From the NCBI GenBank assembly GCA_023426575.1, contig JAFAAL010000021.1:18283-82282 (forward strand): 64,000 nt of DNA. Direction: 5' to 3'. The stretch comes from Bacillota bacterium (lineage in GTDB: Bacteria; Bacillota; Clostridia; Saccharofermentanales; DTU023). Each line of letters opens with the position of its first letter. Positions within the stretch are counted from its first letter, which is position 1. The notes under the pieces were generated by a model. That model was not told the DNA's origin. It saw only the letters and a program-made list of their open reading frames with translations, and did no database searches. Below, piece after piece: positions 1 to 8,392 of this stretch. The translations under genes and the position numbers were made by a program.

Positions 1-184
1 TGAGGCCATGAGCGCGGGACGTGAAGCCGGCGCTCTCTGCCGCATCGGCAAAAGACTCTTCGTTTCCTGCGGCAGGGGCTATCTCGAGCTCCTAGAGCTG
101 CAGCGGGCAGGACAGAAGCGCTTGCCGGCCGAGACCATCAGCCACAATCTGTCGCCGACGGCGGCTTTTGCCCCATGTCCGTAG
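1..184 (+). CDS. fmt: Methionyl-tRNA formyltransferase, C-terminal end only
   Basis: The window opens inside this gene; about 60 C-terminal residues are visible, ending at the TAG at 182-184. Fmt formylates initiator Met-tRNA. The visible part, with GRGYLELLELQRAGQKRLPA, matches the OB-fold-like C-terminal domain of the family, which ends with a strand that contacts the tRNA. The reading frame overlaps the start of rsmB by 10 bases, and fmt-rsmB is a classical Bacillota gene order, which supports the call as much as the short sequence does. The catalytic domain lies outside the window. Confidence 0.8.
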   Translation, partial: EAMSAGREAGALCRIGKRLFVSCGRGYLELLELQRAGQKRLPAETISHNLSPTAAFAPCP

Positions 185-1545
185 ATCCACGAGAGCTCAT
201 CGTCCAGGCGCTCATCGCTGTAGAGCGCGGCGAGCATGCCAATGAGGTCCTCGCGGGGCTGCTGGCCGCAAGTCAGCTCGATCCACGGGATCGCCGCTTT
301 GTCTCCGCGCTCTTCTACGGGACTTTGCGCTGGCAGTTGAAAATAGACCGCGACCTCGACACTGTTCTGGCGACGCCGAGGGCGAAACTCTCGCCCGTCG
401 TCCGCAATGTCTTGCGGCTCGGCCTCTTCCAGATGGACTATGCCTATTCAGTCCCGCTTGAAGTCGCCGTCAATACGGCTGTCGACTTGGTGCGCGCGCT
501 CGGCGAGAAGAGCGCGACGGGTCTCGTCAATGCCGTCCTTCGCCGCCTCGGACAGAGTCGCCAGCGCCTCCTAAAACGTGAAGAGTCTCTAGCCTACGGC
601 CTGAGTTCAGAACTCTTTGGCCTCCTCAAGAGCGCCTATGGTCCCGAGATTGCACGCGAGCTCGCCAGAGTCTTCTTGCTGGAGCGCCAGGAACTTGGCG
701 TCCGCCCCAACACAGTCAAAATTCAGCGCGACGCCCTGATGCAAGTTCTCAGAGATGAGGGCTTCTCACCCGAGCCTGGGCATTATCTCGACAGCGCGAT
801 CAGCCTGGTGACAGAAGGGGTCGATCCCGCTATGAGCCAGAGCTTTCAGGCTGGACTCTGGACCATCCAGGACGAGGCGGCCCAGCTGATTGCCCACTTG
901 ATGGATCCGACGCCAGGCTCAAAGATTCTCGATGCCTGCGCCGCCCCAGGGGGGAAGACGGGAGACCTCTTTGCGCGGGGTCTCGGCCAGATTTACCTCC
1001 TTGCTGCCGACGCCAAGGCTCAGCGCCTCAGTAGGGTCATTGATTTGATAGAGCGGCTTGGCTATCCTCGGAGCTCAGGACCCTCTGAGTGGGGGATTGA
1101 GGTCGTGCAGCGAGACGCGCGAGAGCTTCCAGCTCCTACTGAGCTCGCGGCCTTTGACCAAGTGTTGATCGATGCGCCCTGCTCAGCCTCGGGCCTGATG
1201 GGGAAGCAGCCAGATCTTCGCCTTCAGCTGACTTATGAGCGCGTGCAAGAGCTCGTCGTCATTCAGTCAGAGATCCTCGCAGCCCAGGCGGCGGCCGTCA
1301 AAGTCGGCGGCTTCCTCAACTACGCGACATGTTCGATTCTGCCCCAGGAGAACAGCCTCCAAATCGAGCGCTTCCTCGACAGTTCCCGAGGACGCAATTT
1401 CTGCCGCGTCGACCTCAGCTCCCAACTGCCTTTGCGCCTCGTTGACAAGAATGCCAGCGAGCGCTGTGGCGAGGTCCTCCTCCGCCCAGACCTCACGCCT
1501 GACATAGACGGTTTCTTCATGGCCCGTCTCCAACGAATGGAGTAA
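175..1545 (+). CDS. rsmB: 16S rRNA (cytosine-967-C5)-methyltransferase RsmB
   Basis: This 456-residue protein is predicted to methylate C967 of 16S rRNA using S-adenosylmethionine. The N-terminal 140 residues form a NusB-like RNA-binding domain (VSALFYGTLRW region). The C-terminal half has the Rossmann methyltransferase motifs: DACAAPGGKTGDL for cofactor binding, DAPCSASG as motif IV and NYATCSILPQEN as motif VI with the expected catalytic cysteine. Length is normal. The ATG at 175 lies inside the end of fmt, and only three bases separate the stop from rlmN, so the three genes are almost certainly cotranscribed and probably translationally coupled. Confidence 0.95.
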   Translation: MSVDPRELIVQALIAVERGEHANEVLAGLLAASQLDPRDRRFVSALFYGTLRWQLKIDRDLDTVLATPRAKLSPVVRNVLRLGLFQMDYAYSVPLEVAVNTAVDLVRALGEKSATGLVNAVLRRLGQSRQRLLKREESLAYGLSSELFGLLKSAYGPEIARELARVFLLERQELGVRPNTVKIQRDALMQVLRDEGFSPEPGHYLDSAISLVTEGVDPAMSQSFQAGLWTIQDEAAQLIAHLMDPTPGSKILDACAAPGGKTGDLFARGLGQIYLLAADAKAQRLSRVIDLIERLGYPRSSGPSEWGIEVVQRDARELPAPTELAAFDQVLIDAPCSASGLMGKQPDLRLQLTYERVQELVVIQSEILAAQAAAVKVGGFLNYATCSILPQENSLQIERFLDSSRGRNFCRVDLSSQLPLRLVDKNASERCGEVLLRPDLTPDIDGFFMARLQRME

Positions 1546-1548
1546 GCG

Positions 1549-2589
1549 ATGCCTCCTTCCTTTTATGACTTAGACCGCAATGATCTCCTCAGCTGGCTCA
1601 AGGAGCAGGGGGAAGCTAGCTACCGCGCTGAGCAGATCCTCCACTGGCAGCGCTCTCTGACGGCGCCAGAAGAGATGACAAACCTCAGCAAGTCCCTCCG
1701 TCTCAAATTAGAGAAGACCTTTGACTTTACTTTGCCCGAGGTCCTGGGGATTCTTCAGAGCAAGGAAGATGAGACCCGCAAGACGCTCTTCCGCCTCCAT
1801 GATGGCCAGATTCTCGAAGCGGTCCTCATGGCCTATCGCTATGGGCACAGCCTCTGTCTCTCGACACAGGCGGGCTGTCGGATGGGCTGTGACTTTTGCG
1901 CCTCGGCAAAAGCCCCCTTTGCGCGCAATCTCAGTTCGGGAGAGATCTTCACTCAAGTGGCCTCGATCGTCGCAGAGACTGGCGTCGAGCTCCGCCGCAT
2001 TGTCCTCATGGGCATTGGGGAGCCCCTGGAAAATCTCCCGGCAGTAGAGAAGTTTTGTCGCCAGGTCCACGACCCCGCCAGTTTCAATATTTCTTATCGC
2101 CGCATCACCATCTCGACCTGCGGCCTCGTGCCGGAGATCTATGCGCTTGCCGACCTCGACTTGCCGATCACGCTCTCCATCTCTCTCCACAGTCCGATTC
2201 AGGAGAAGCGGGCTGAGCTGATGCCCATTGCCAAGCGCTACAAGCTCCCCGAACTGCTCCAAGCGGCCCATGACTATCAGGCCAAGACCGGTCGGCGCGT
2301 CAGTTTCGAATATGCTCTCTTCAAAGATGTCAACGATCGTGAGGAGGATGCCAGGACGCTGGCCCAGCTCTGCCGTGGCCAGGGATTCCACGTCAATCTC
2401 ATTCCCGCCAATCACTTCCCAGGATCGCCCTATGTGCCCCCGAGTCGAGAGTCCGTCGAGCGCTTCCAAGAGATCTTGAGGAGGGCCGGGGTCGAGGTGA
2501 CAGTCCGTCGTTCACTCGGCCGCGACATCGAGGCGGCCTGCGGTCAGCTGAGGCTGAAGTACCTTGCTCCAGAGCTCGGAGAGTGCTAG
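1549..2589 (+). CDS. rlmN: Dual-specificity 23S rRNA A2503 / tRNA A37 methyltransferase RlmN
   Basis: A radical-SAM enzyme of 346 residues that adds a C2 methyl group to A2503 of 23S rRNA and, in studied homologues, to A37 of some tRNAs. The CxxxCxxC cluster motif is seen as CRMGCDFC. The GIGEPLEN segment and the near-terminal cysteine in EAACGQL, the acceptor of the methylene intermediate in this family, are both present. Cfr, the resistance paralogue, cannot be ruled out from sequence alone, but the position between rsmB and the PP2C phosphatase is that of rlmN. Confidence 0.95.
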   Translation: MPPSFYDLDRNDLLSWLKEQGEASYRAEQILHWQRSLTAPEEMTNLSKSLRLKLEKTFDFTLPEVLGILQSKEDETRKTLFRLHDGQILEAVLMAYRYGHSLCLSTQAGCRMGCDFCASAKAPFARNLSSGEIFTQVASIVAETGVELRRIVLMGIGEPLENLPAVEKFCRQVHDPASFNISYRRITISTCGLVPEIYALADLDLPITLSISLHSPIQEKRAELMPIAKRYKLPELLQAAHDYQAKTGRRVSFEYALFKDVNDREEDARTLAQLCRGQGFHVNLIPANHFPGSPYVPPSRESVERFQEILRRAGVEVTVRRSLGRDIEAACGQLRLKYLAPELGEC

Positions 2590-2623
2590 TATCATCATAA
2601 TCCAATCGAGCGATGAGGTCTGA

Positions 2624-3373
2624 ATGCAGGATAAGTTAAAATATGCGGCCCTGAGCCATCGCGGACTCGTCCGCGAGAATAATGAGGACAGTTTCCTCGT
2701 CCATGCAGATGACGAGACCCTGCCGGCGATTTTCATTGTTGCCGATGGTCTCGGGGGTCATCAGAATGGGGAACTGGCTTCGAGCCTTGCCGTGACCTTT
2801 ATGGCTGAGAAGTTGGCAGATCAGCTCGGCGCTATCGATCAGGCCGAGCGCGTCGAATATCTTCTCGCAGACAATCTGCAGAAGACGAATGTCAAAGTTT
2901 ATCTCAAATCTCTTGAAAGTCCCGAGAACTATGGCATGGGCACGACGCTGACGACGATGGTGCTTTTTCCAGAGCGCTTTTACCTCGGACACATCGGCGA
3001 CACGCGCTGCTATCTCCTGCGCTCCGGCGTCCTGCAGAAGCTCAGCAAGGACCACACCCTCGTGCAGGAGATGATCGACTCAGGCAGCCTCGCCGAGAGT
3101 GAAAGTGAAAATTATCCCAATCGACATGTCGTCACCCAGGCCCTCGGGGCCCCCGAGTATCTCAAACCTTGGCTTCTCCACATGGAGAGACGCAAGAATG
3201 ATCGCTATCTCCTCTGTACAGACGGTCTCTATGGCCTCGTCGACGACAGTGTCATCGAGCTGACCATGGCCCAGGCCAAGGACCCCGAACAGGCCTGTCA
3301 AAGACTGATCGATCTCGCCCTCGCAGCGGGTGGCAACGACAACGTCACCGTCATGGTCATCTTTAATAATTAA
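2624..3373 (+). CDS. prpC: PP2C-family Ser/Thr protein phosphatase (Stp/PrpC type)
   Basis: A 249-residue soluble metal-dependent phosphatase predicted to reverse the phosphorylations made by the kinase encoded next. It shows the PP2C metal-binding motifs in order: RENNEDS near residue 20, VADGLGGHQNGE near 43, GHIGDTRCYLL near 125, CTDGLYGLVDD near 200 and GGNDNVTVMVI at the C terminus. The length is typical of bacterial Stp/PrpC. A GAGG ribosome-binding site lies upstream of the ATG. The 34-base gap after rlmN contains an AT-rich stretch that might be a weak internal promoter. Confidence 0.93.
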   Translation: MQDKLKYAALSHRGLVRENNEDSFLVHADDETLPAIFIVADGLGGHQNGELASSLAVTFMAEKLADQLGAIDQAERVEYLLADNLQKTNVKVYLKSLESPENYGMGTTLTTMVLFPERFYLGHIGDTRCYLLRSGVLQKLSKDHTLVQEMIDSGSLAESESENYPNRHVVTQALGAPEYLKPWLLHMERRKNDRYLLCTDGLYGLVDDSVIELTMAQAKDPEQACQRLIDLALAAGGNDNVTVMVIFNN

Positions 3374-3384
3374 TTGGTAGAACA

Positions 3385-5436
3385 GTGCAAGTCAGCGGTA
3401 GAAGGAATCTAAAGGGAAGCCTGATCGGTAGGCGTTATCGCGTTTTGAGGACCCTGGGGCACGGTGGTATGGCCCAGGTCTATTTGGCTTTTGACGAAAA
3501 GAAGCGCGAGGAAGTTGCGATCAAGGTCATGCGTGAGGATCTGATGGACGATCCTGAATTTGTCCAGCGCTTTGCGACAGAAGCGAGAGCTGCAGCCAGC
3601 CTTGACCATCCGAACATTGTCAGAGTTTCTGACTACGGTCAGGACGGTGATTTGCGCTATATTGTCCAAGAGTACGTCCGCGGCTCGACCTTAAAAGATC
3701 TCATCTATGAGCAGGGGGGGCTCAATTGGCAGTTGGCCGTCCCGCTGCTCATCCAGATAGCGCTGGCGCTCCAACATGCCCACAGTCGGGGGATCATTCA
3801 CCGCGACATGAAGCCGCAAAATGTCCTCGTGACGCCCGACATGGTCGCCAAGGTCACAGACTTTGGCATCGCGAGAGCCCAGTCCGTCAATACGATTACC
3901 CTGACAGGCGGTGTCGCCTTCGGCTCCGTCCACTACTTTTCGCCCGAGCAGGCGAGGGGCGAGCAGGTCACAGTCCGCTCAGATCTCTATTCTCTCGGGA
4001 TCATTCTCTATGAGATGGTGACGGGGGAGTTGCCCTTTGACGGGGAGTCTTCTGTGGCCGTTGCCATTCAACAGCTGCAGGAGATGCCACGCCGGCCCTC
4101 CTCGATCAATCCAGAAATTCCCCCAGCTCTCGACGACATCATCTTCCGTTCGATTCAGAAGAGGCCAGAGCGGCGCTATGCCTCCGCGAGCGATTTTGCC
4201 AATGAACTCGACGCCTTCATGATTGACCCTCAGGGAGTCTATGGCGTCATCCCACGCCACGCGAGCCCGAACCCCGAGGCGCCGTCGACGTCGGCTCTCG
4301 GCCTGCAGAAGCAGGAAAGCAATTATGATAAGGTCCGCGAAATTGAGGAGAAGATCGCCGAGCGCCGCCGTTCACGCCTCCTCTCTGGCATCCTCGTCTT
4401 CATTCTGGTCATTGCCTGCGCCACGGCTCTCGTCATGCTTCTCTATCGAGGTTATCAGGAGATTAGTGAGCGCATTGTCACGCCTGTGGCCAGTGAAGAA
4501 TTTGTCGTCGGGCGCTACCAGGGGCGTCCCCTCGACGAGGTCCGCCAGGAACTGACGGAGGCGGGCGTCGATGTCGAGGTCATCTATGAGAAAAATGCGA
4601 CTGTTCAGCTCGGCTACATCTTTAAGCAGGAGCCCGACAACGGCATCAAGCTTCAGGCCGATGAGCTCAAGGTCCGACTCTACGTCTCACGAGGGGAGGA
4701 GCAGATACCCATTCCCTATCTGCTGGGCTTGAGTTCTGAGGCGGCGATTAAGCAGCTGAAGAGCCTCGGCTTCGATGTCCTAGAGCGCAAGGAGTTCAGT
4801 AAGACAGTCAAGCGCGGTGAGGTCATTAGGACCGATCCCGAGGCCAACCGTGAGGCCAAGCCAGGCTCTATGGTCTATCTCTATGTCTCTGACGGTGAGA
4901 CCGAAACGGTCATGCCGCAGCTTTATGAGGGCATCGCCCTGGCCGAGGCGACGCGTCTCCTACAAGAAGCCAATATCGACTGGCAACTGGTCCCTGTGGA
5001 CGATAAAGTCGACCCCAGTCTCAGAGACGAGCTGAAATTGATTCTCGGATCTTCGATAGAGCCAGGCACAATGGTTCAGGCCGGGACCAAGGTCATCTTA
5101 GCCTATGGCTCAGCTGAGGATCTCGAGCGCATCAAGCGCGGCGAAGAGGAAGAGTCTGAGAAGAATGAGCTCGGTATTGTCAACGGCAAACAGATTCAGG
5201 TTCCGAGTCTCGTCGGCTTCAGCTATGTCGGGGCGATTGAGCAATTGCTGAACCTTGGCTGGCCCAAGTCTGCCATCCGCATTTCTATGACAGAGGCAGC
5301 TGATGCGGCAGGCGTCTCTGATCAATATGTCATCCAAGTGAAACCCAGCCCGGGGAGCCAAGTGACGATCGGTCACCACGAGATTGAACTTGTCATTGGA
5401 ACCTATAGCGAATGGGTCAGCGGCCGAGGCCATTAG
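3385..5436 (+). CDS. prkC: Membrane Ser/Thr protein kinase with four PASTA repeats (PrkC/PknB type)
   Basis: A 683-residue kinase that senses cell-wall fragments and phosphorylates growth and division proteins in Bacillota. Residues about 12-275 form a Hanks-type kinase with GHGGMAQVY, VAIKVM, the catalytic HRDMKPQN and DFGIA. A single membrane helix lies near residues 331-354, followed by four extracellular PASTA-like repeats starting near 370, 441, 511 and 602. The start is GTG, 11 bases after the phosphatase stop. Kinase and phosphatase adjacency is the normal signalling pair. A low-complexity juxtamembrane segment rich in Glu and Arg joins kinase and membrane helix. Confidence 0.95.
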   Translation: MQVSGRRNLKGSLIGRRYRVLRTLGHGGMAQVYLAFDEKKREEVAIKVMREDLMDDPEFVQRFATEARAAASLDHPNIVRVSDYGQDGDLRYIVQEYVRGSTLKDLIYEQGGLNWQLAVPLLIQIALALQHAHSRGIIHRDMKPQNVLVTPDMVAKVTDFGIARAQSVNTITLTGGVAFGSVHYFSPEQARGEQVTVRSDLYSLGIILYEMVTGELPFDGESSVAVAIQQLQEMPRRPSSINPEIPPALDDIIFRSIQKRPERRYASASDFANELDAFMIDPQGVYGVIPRHASPNPEAPSTSALGLQKQESNYDKVREIEEKIAERRRSRLLSGILVFILVIACATALVMLLYRGYQEISERIVTPVASEEFVVGRYQGRPLDEVRQELTEAGVDVEVIYEKNATVQLGYIFKQEPDNGIKLQADELKVRLYVSRGEEQIPIPYLLGLSSEAAIKQLKSLGFDVLERKEFSKTVKRGEVIRTDPEANREAKPGSMVYLYVSDGETETVMPQLYEGIALAEATRLLQEANIDWQLVPVDDKVDPSLRDELKLILGSSIEPGTMVQAGTKVILAYGSAEDLERIKRGEEEESEKNELGIVNGKQIQVPSLVGFSYVGAIEQLLNLGWPKSAIRISMTEAADAAGVSDQYVIQVKPSPGSQVTIGHHEIELVIGTYSEWVSGRGH

Positions 5437-5437
5437 C

Positions 5438-6397
5438 GTGCAAGGACGAGGTTTAATTCTCAGAGCCGTCGCTGGCGCATTCATCATTGAGACAGAAGAA
5501 GGGGAGGAGATGCCGGCCTATGCGCGCGGCATCTTGCGTCAGCGCCGTCACGCTCCTCTGCCTGGGGATCGAGTTCGCTATGCCCCCTCGGGAGATCCAG
5601 ATTATCCTCTGGTCATCGAGTCCATCGAAGATCGCCAAAACGTGCTCTTGCGCCCCCCTCTCGCCAATCTCGACAATCTCCTCCTGACCATGGCCCTGGC
5701 CGAGCCCTGGCCAGACCTCTTGCTCCTCGACAAGATGGCACTCTTGGCCGCGCACCAGGGCATCGAACCGGTCCTAGTCCTGACTAAATATGATCTGAGA
5801 GAGCGCGAGCTCCTCTTGACAATTCTTCGCGATTATCTGCCGACGGCTTGGCCGATCTATTTGACAGGAGCCGAGGCCGCCCCGGATCAGGATTTTTTTG
5901 ACTTCTTTCGCGGGCGGATTATCGCCCTCGCGGGACAGAGTGGCGCAGGGAAGTCGACATTTCTCAATCGGCAGTTTGCCCGTGAGCTCATGGCCAGCGG
6001 CGAACTGTCACAAAAAATTGGTCGAGGCAAGCAGACGACACGGCACAGTGAACTCTTCCGCTACCAGGCGCTCTATCTTGCTGACACTCCTGGTTTCCAG
6101 AGTCTGCAAATCGAGCAGATGGATCTCGACGTCGATGACTTTGCCCGAGCCTTCCCCGAAATCGCGGCGCTCGAGGCTGACTGTCGCTTCAATGACTGCC
6201 GCCATCTCGCGGAGCCTGGCTGCGCCGTGCGAGCCCACTGTACTGAGGAACCGCCCCCTGATCTCGACGTCGACAAGCTCGGACCAGGCTTCCTCAGACT
6301 GCCTGCCTCGATGAATCCCAGATCGGTAGGGCGAGGGCGTTATGAGCGCTATCAGCGCCTCTTCCAGGACTTTCAAGCTGCCGAGCGGCGCTACTGA
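5438..6397 (+). CDS. rsgA: Ribosome small-subunit biogenesis GTPase RsgA
   Basis: A circularly permuted GTPase that helps mature the 30S subunit. After an N-terminal OB fold, G4 (TKYDL) comes before G1 (GQSGAGKST) and G3 (DTPGF). A C-terminal zinc site is formed by CRFNDCRHL and the following cysteines. I place the start at the GTG at 5438, giving 319 residues that begin MQGRGLILRAVAG like other RsgA proteins, with GAGG eight bases upstream. The longer TTG frame from 5384 would overlap prkC by 53 bases and adds no family-like sequence. Confidence 0.93.
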   Translation: MQGRGLILRAVAGAFIIETEEGEEMPAYARGILRQRRHAPLPGDRVRYAPSGDPDYPLVIESIEDRQNVLLRPPLANLDNLLLTMALAEPWPDLLLLDKMALLAAHQGIEPVLVLTKYDLRERELLLTILRDYLPTAWPIYLTGAEAAPDQDFFDFFRGRIIALAGQSGAGKSTFLNRQFARELMASGELSQKIGRGKQTTRHSELFRYQALYLADTPGFQSLQIEQMDLDVDDFARAFPEIAALEADCRFNDCRHLAEPGCAVRAHCTEEPPPDLDVDKLGPGFLRLPASMNPRSVGRGRYERYQRLFQDFQAAERRY

Positions 6398-6409
6398 TCC
6401 GAAACTGTG

Positions 6410-6430
6410 GTAGACTGAGCAGAAGTCTAC
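6410..6430 (+). promoter_or_regulatory. 7-bp hairpin between rsgA and rpe
   Basis: GTAGACT at 6410-6416 pairs perfectly with AGTCTAC at 6424-6430 across a seven-base loop, directly ahead of the rpe ribosome-binding site GGAGGAG. No T-run follows, so it is not an obvious terminator. It may modulate rpe translation or mark an mRNA processing point. TGGTAGACT in the left arm also resembles an extended -10 element. Confidence 0.4.
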
Positions 6431-6443
6431 ACTGGAGGAGTCT

Positions 6444-7163
6444 ATGGAACGCTTGAGAGGACTGACACGTCAATCTGGCCCCCTGATTGGGCCGTCGCTA
6501 CTTGCCGCCGATTTTGCCAATCTGAAAGAGAGCATTGGCCAAGTCGAGGCGGAGATGGACTTTTTGCACTTTGATGTCATGGATGGGCACTTTGTCCCGC
6601 AGATCTCTTTTGGCGCGGGTCTCTGCCGGGCCATACGCCCCCTGACAGAGAAAGCGATTGATGTCCATCTCATGGTGACGAATCCGACAGATTTAATCCC
6701 TGATTTTGCTGCGGCTGGAGCCGATATGATCTCGGTCCATGTCGAGACGATGGTCCATGGCCACCGCGTCCTCGAAGACATTCGCAGCCGTGGGATGGCA
6801 GCCGGCCTGGTCCTCAACCCGATGACCCCACTGCTGAGTCTCGAGGAGTATCTGCCCTATCTCGACTTTGTCTTATTGATGTCTGTCAACCCTGGCTATG
6901 GGGGGCAAAAGTTTATCGGCTCAATGCTCGACAAGCTGTCTCGCCTTCGCCAGATGATCGATCGATCGGGCCATGACATTCTCATCGAGATTGATGGAGG
7001 CATCTGCCTCGACAATATCCGGGCGGTCGCAGAGAGCGGAGCCGACCTCTACGTCGCGGGGAGTGCCGTCTTCGGCGCAGCCGATCCCAGTCTGGCCATT
7101 CGTCAATTAAAAGCAGAAGCAGAAGAGATGGAGGAGAAAATATGCTTAGAAAAGACGCCCTAG
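6444..7163 (+). CDS. rpe: Ribulose-phosphate 3-epimerase
   Basis: This 239-residue TIM-barrel enzyme interconverts ribulose-5-phosphate and xylulose-5-phosphate in the pentose phosphate pathway and would work with the transketolase at 35337. It has the signature SLLAADFANL, the metal-binding HFDVMDGHFVP segment, HLMV, SVNPGYGGQKF and IDGGI with the phosphate-binding AGSAVFG. The N terminus carries about 15 residues more than the shortest family members. A GGAGGAG site precedes the ATG. The last 22 bases overlap tyrS. Confidence 0.95.
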   Translation: MERLRGLTRQSGPLIGPSLLAADFANLKESIGQVEAEMDFLHFDVMDGHFVPQISFGAGLCRAIRPLTEKAIDVHLMVTNPTDLIPDFAAAGADMISVHVETMVHGHRVLEDIRSRGMAAGLVLNPMTPLLSLEEYLPYLDFVLLMSVNPGYGGQKFIGSMLDKLSRLRQMIDRSGHDILIEIDGGICLDNIRAVAESGADLYVAGSAVFGAADPSLAIRQLKAEAEEMEEKICLEKTP

Positions 7164-8392
7164 CAGCAGCCAAAGCCGAATTCAATAATGTCTACGAGCT
7201 CTTGGAGGCCCGTGGCTACCTCGCCCAGTCGAACGATCCCGAGGGTGTGAGAGAATATCTAGCAGAGCCAGGAGCGGTCTATTATATCGGTTTCGATCCC
7301 ACGGCGGATTCTCTCCACATTGGTCACTTCATCCAGGTGATCATCAGCATGTGGATGCAGGCCTATGGCCATCAGGCGATCTTTGTGGCCGGAGGTGGCA
7401 CTGGCCTGATCGGCGATCCCTCAGGACGCCAGGACCTGCGCAAGGTCTTGACGGAGGACCAGGTCGAGCACAACGTCTCATGTTTCAAGGCGCAGTTTGA
7501 GGCTTTGCTCGATCATGATCAGCTTGAAGTAATCAATAACGCTGATTGGCTCAAGGACATCAAGTATATTGATTACCTGCGCGAGATTGGACCCCATTTT
7601 ACAGTTAATCGCATGTTGGCGGCCGAGTGTTATAAGTCCCGGCTCGACATCGGCCTGACATTCTTGGAGTTCAACTATATGACGATGCAGGCCTATGATT
7701 TCTTAAAGCTTTTCCGTGAGCGAAATTGCCGCCTGCAATTTGGAGGAGATGACCAGTGGTCCAATGTCCTCGCCGGCGCCGATCTCATCCGCCGGGTCGA
7801 GGGTGGCCAGGCCTATGCCCAGACCTTTGCACTGCTGACGACGAGTGATGGCAAGAAGATGGGCAAGACGGCGGACGGGGCCATCTGGCTCGATCCCTCA
7901 AAGACATCGCCCTTTGAGATGTATCAATACCTGAGAAATATAGAGGATGCCTCGGTCATCAAGCTGATGAAGATCTTGACACTCATGCCCCTGGCGGAGA
8001 TTGAGAAATATGAGCGTCTGAGCGGCAGTGAGCTCAACGAGGCCAAGATTCGCCTGGCCATGGAATGCACGAGTCTGGTGCACGGAGGCGAGGCGGCTGA
8101 GGCTGCTCGGCAGCAAGCCGAGGCCCTCTTCCACGGAGCTGGCAGCGCAGAGGGCATGGAGACGCATCATCTGACGACCGAGGAGCTTGAGCAGACCCTG
8201 CTCGATGTCTTGACCGAGATCGGCTTCATCCCCTCGAAGAGTGAAGGGAGACGTCTGATGAAACAAGGGGGAATCTATATTGGGGACGAGCCGATCTCAG
8301 ACTTCAACTATCCCTTGTCGTCGATTGACTTTTCGGCAGGGCCCGTCGTCATTCGACGCGGTAAGAAACATCACATCAGATTGGCAATCTAA
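7142..8392 (+). CDS. tyrS: Tyrosyl-tRNA synthetase
   Basis: A class I aminoacyl-tRNA synthetase of 416 residues that charges tRNA-Tyr. The HIGH motif appears as HIGHF, the KMSKS loop as KKMGKT, and QFGGDDQWSN matches the tyrosine-binding region. The C-terminal 70 residues form an S4-like RNA-binding domain (SKSEGRRLMKQGGIYIG). It starts inside the end of rpe with a GGAGG site. I saw no T-box leader, so it is probably expressed with the upstream operon. The stop codon overlaps that of the convergent tmcAL. Confidence 0.95.
   Translation: MLRKDALAAAKAEFNNVYELLEARGYLAQSNDPEGVREYLAEPGAVYYIGFDPTADSLHIGHFIQVIISMWMQAYGHQAIFVAGGGTGLIGDPSGRQDLRKVLTEDQVEHNVSCFKAQFEALLDHDQLEVINNADWLKDIKYIDYLREIGPHFTVNRMLAAECYKSRLDIGLTFLEFNYMTMQAYDFLKLFRERNCRLQFGGDDQWSNVLAGADLIRRVEGGQAYAQTFALLTTSDGKKMGKTADGAIWLDPSKTSPFEMYQYLRNIEDASVIKLMKILTLMPLAEIEKYERLSGSELNEAKIRLAMECTSLVHGGEAAEAARQQAEALFHGAGSAEGMETHHLTTEELEQTLLDVLTEIGFIPSKSEGRRLMKQGGIYIGDEPISDFNYPLSSIDFSAGPVVIRRGKKHHIRLAI

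Noticed and set aside
1708..2469. A 253-codon open frame opposite rlmN
   Set aside because: It mirrors the codon pattern of rlmN, has no family-like motifs and no ribosome-binding site; rlmN is clearly the gene. The same applies to other long antisense frames over rpe, typA, glgP and purH.
5384..5437. Longer rsgA start at TTG 5384
   Set aside because: It overlaps prkC by 53 bases, and the extra residues are not family-like; the GTG at 5438 gives the usual N terminus with a ribosome-binding site.
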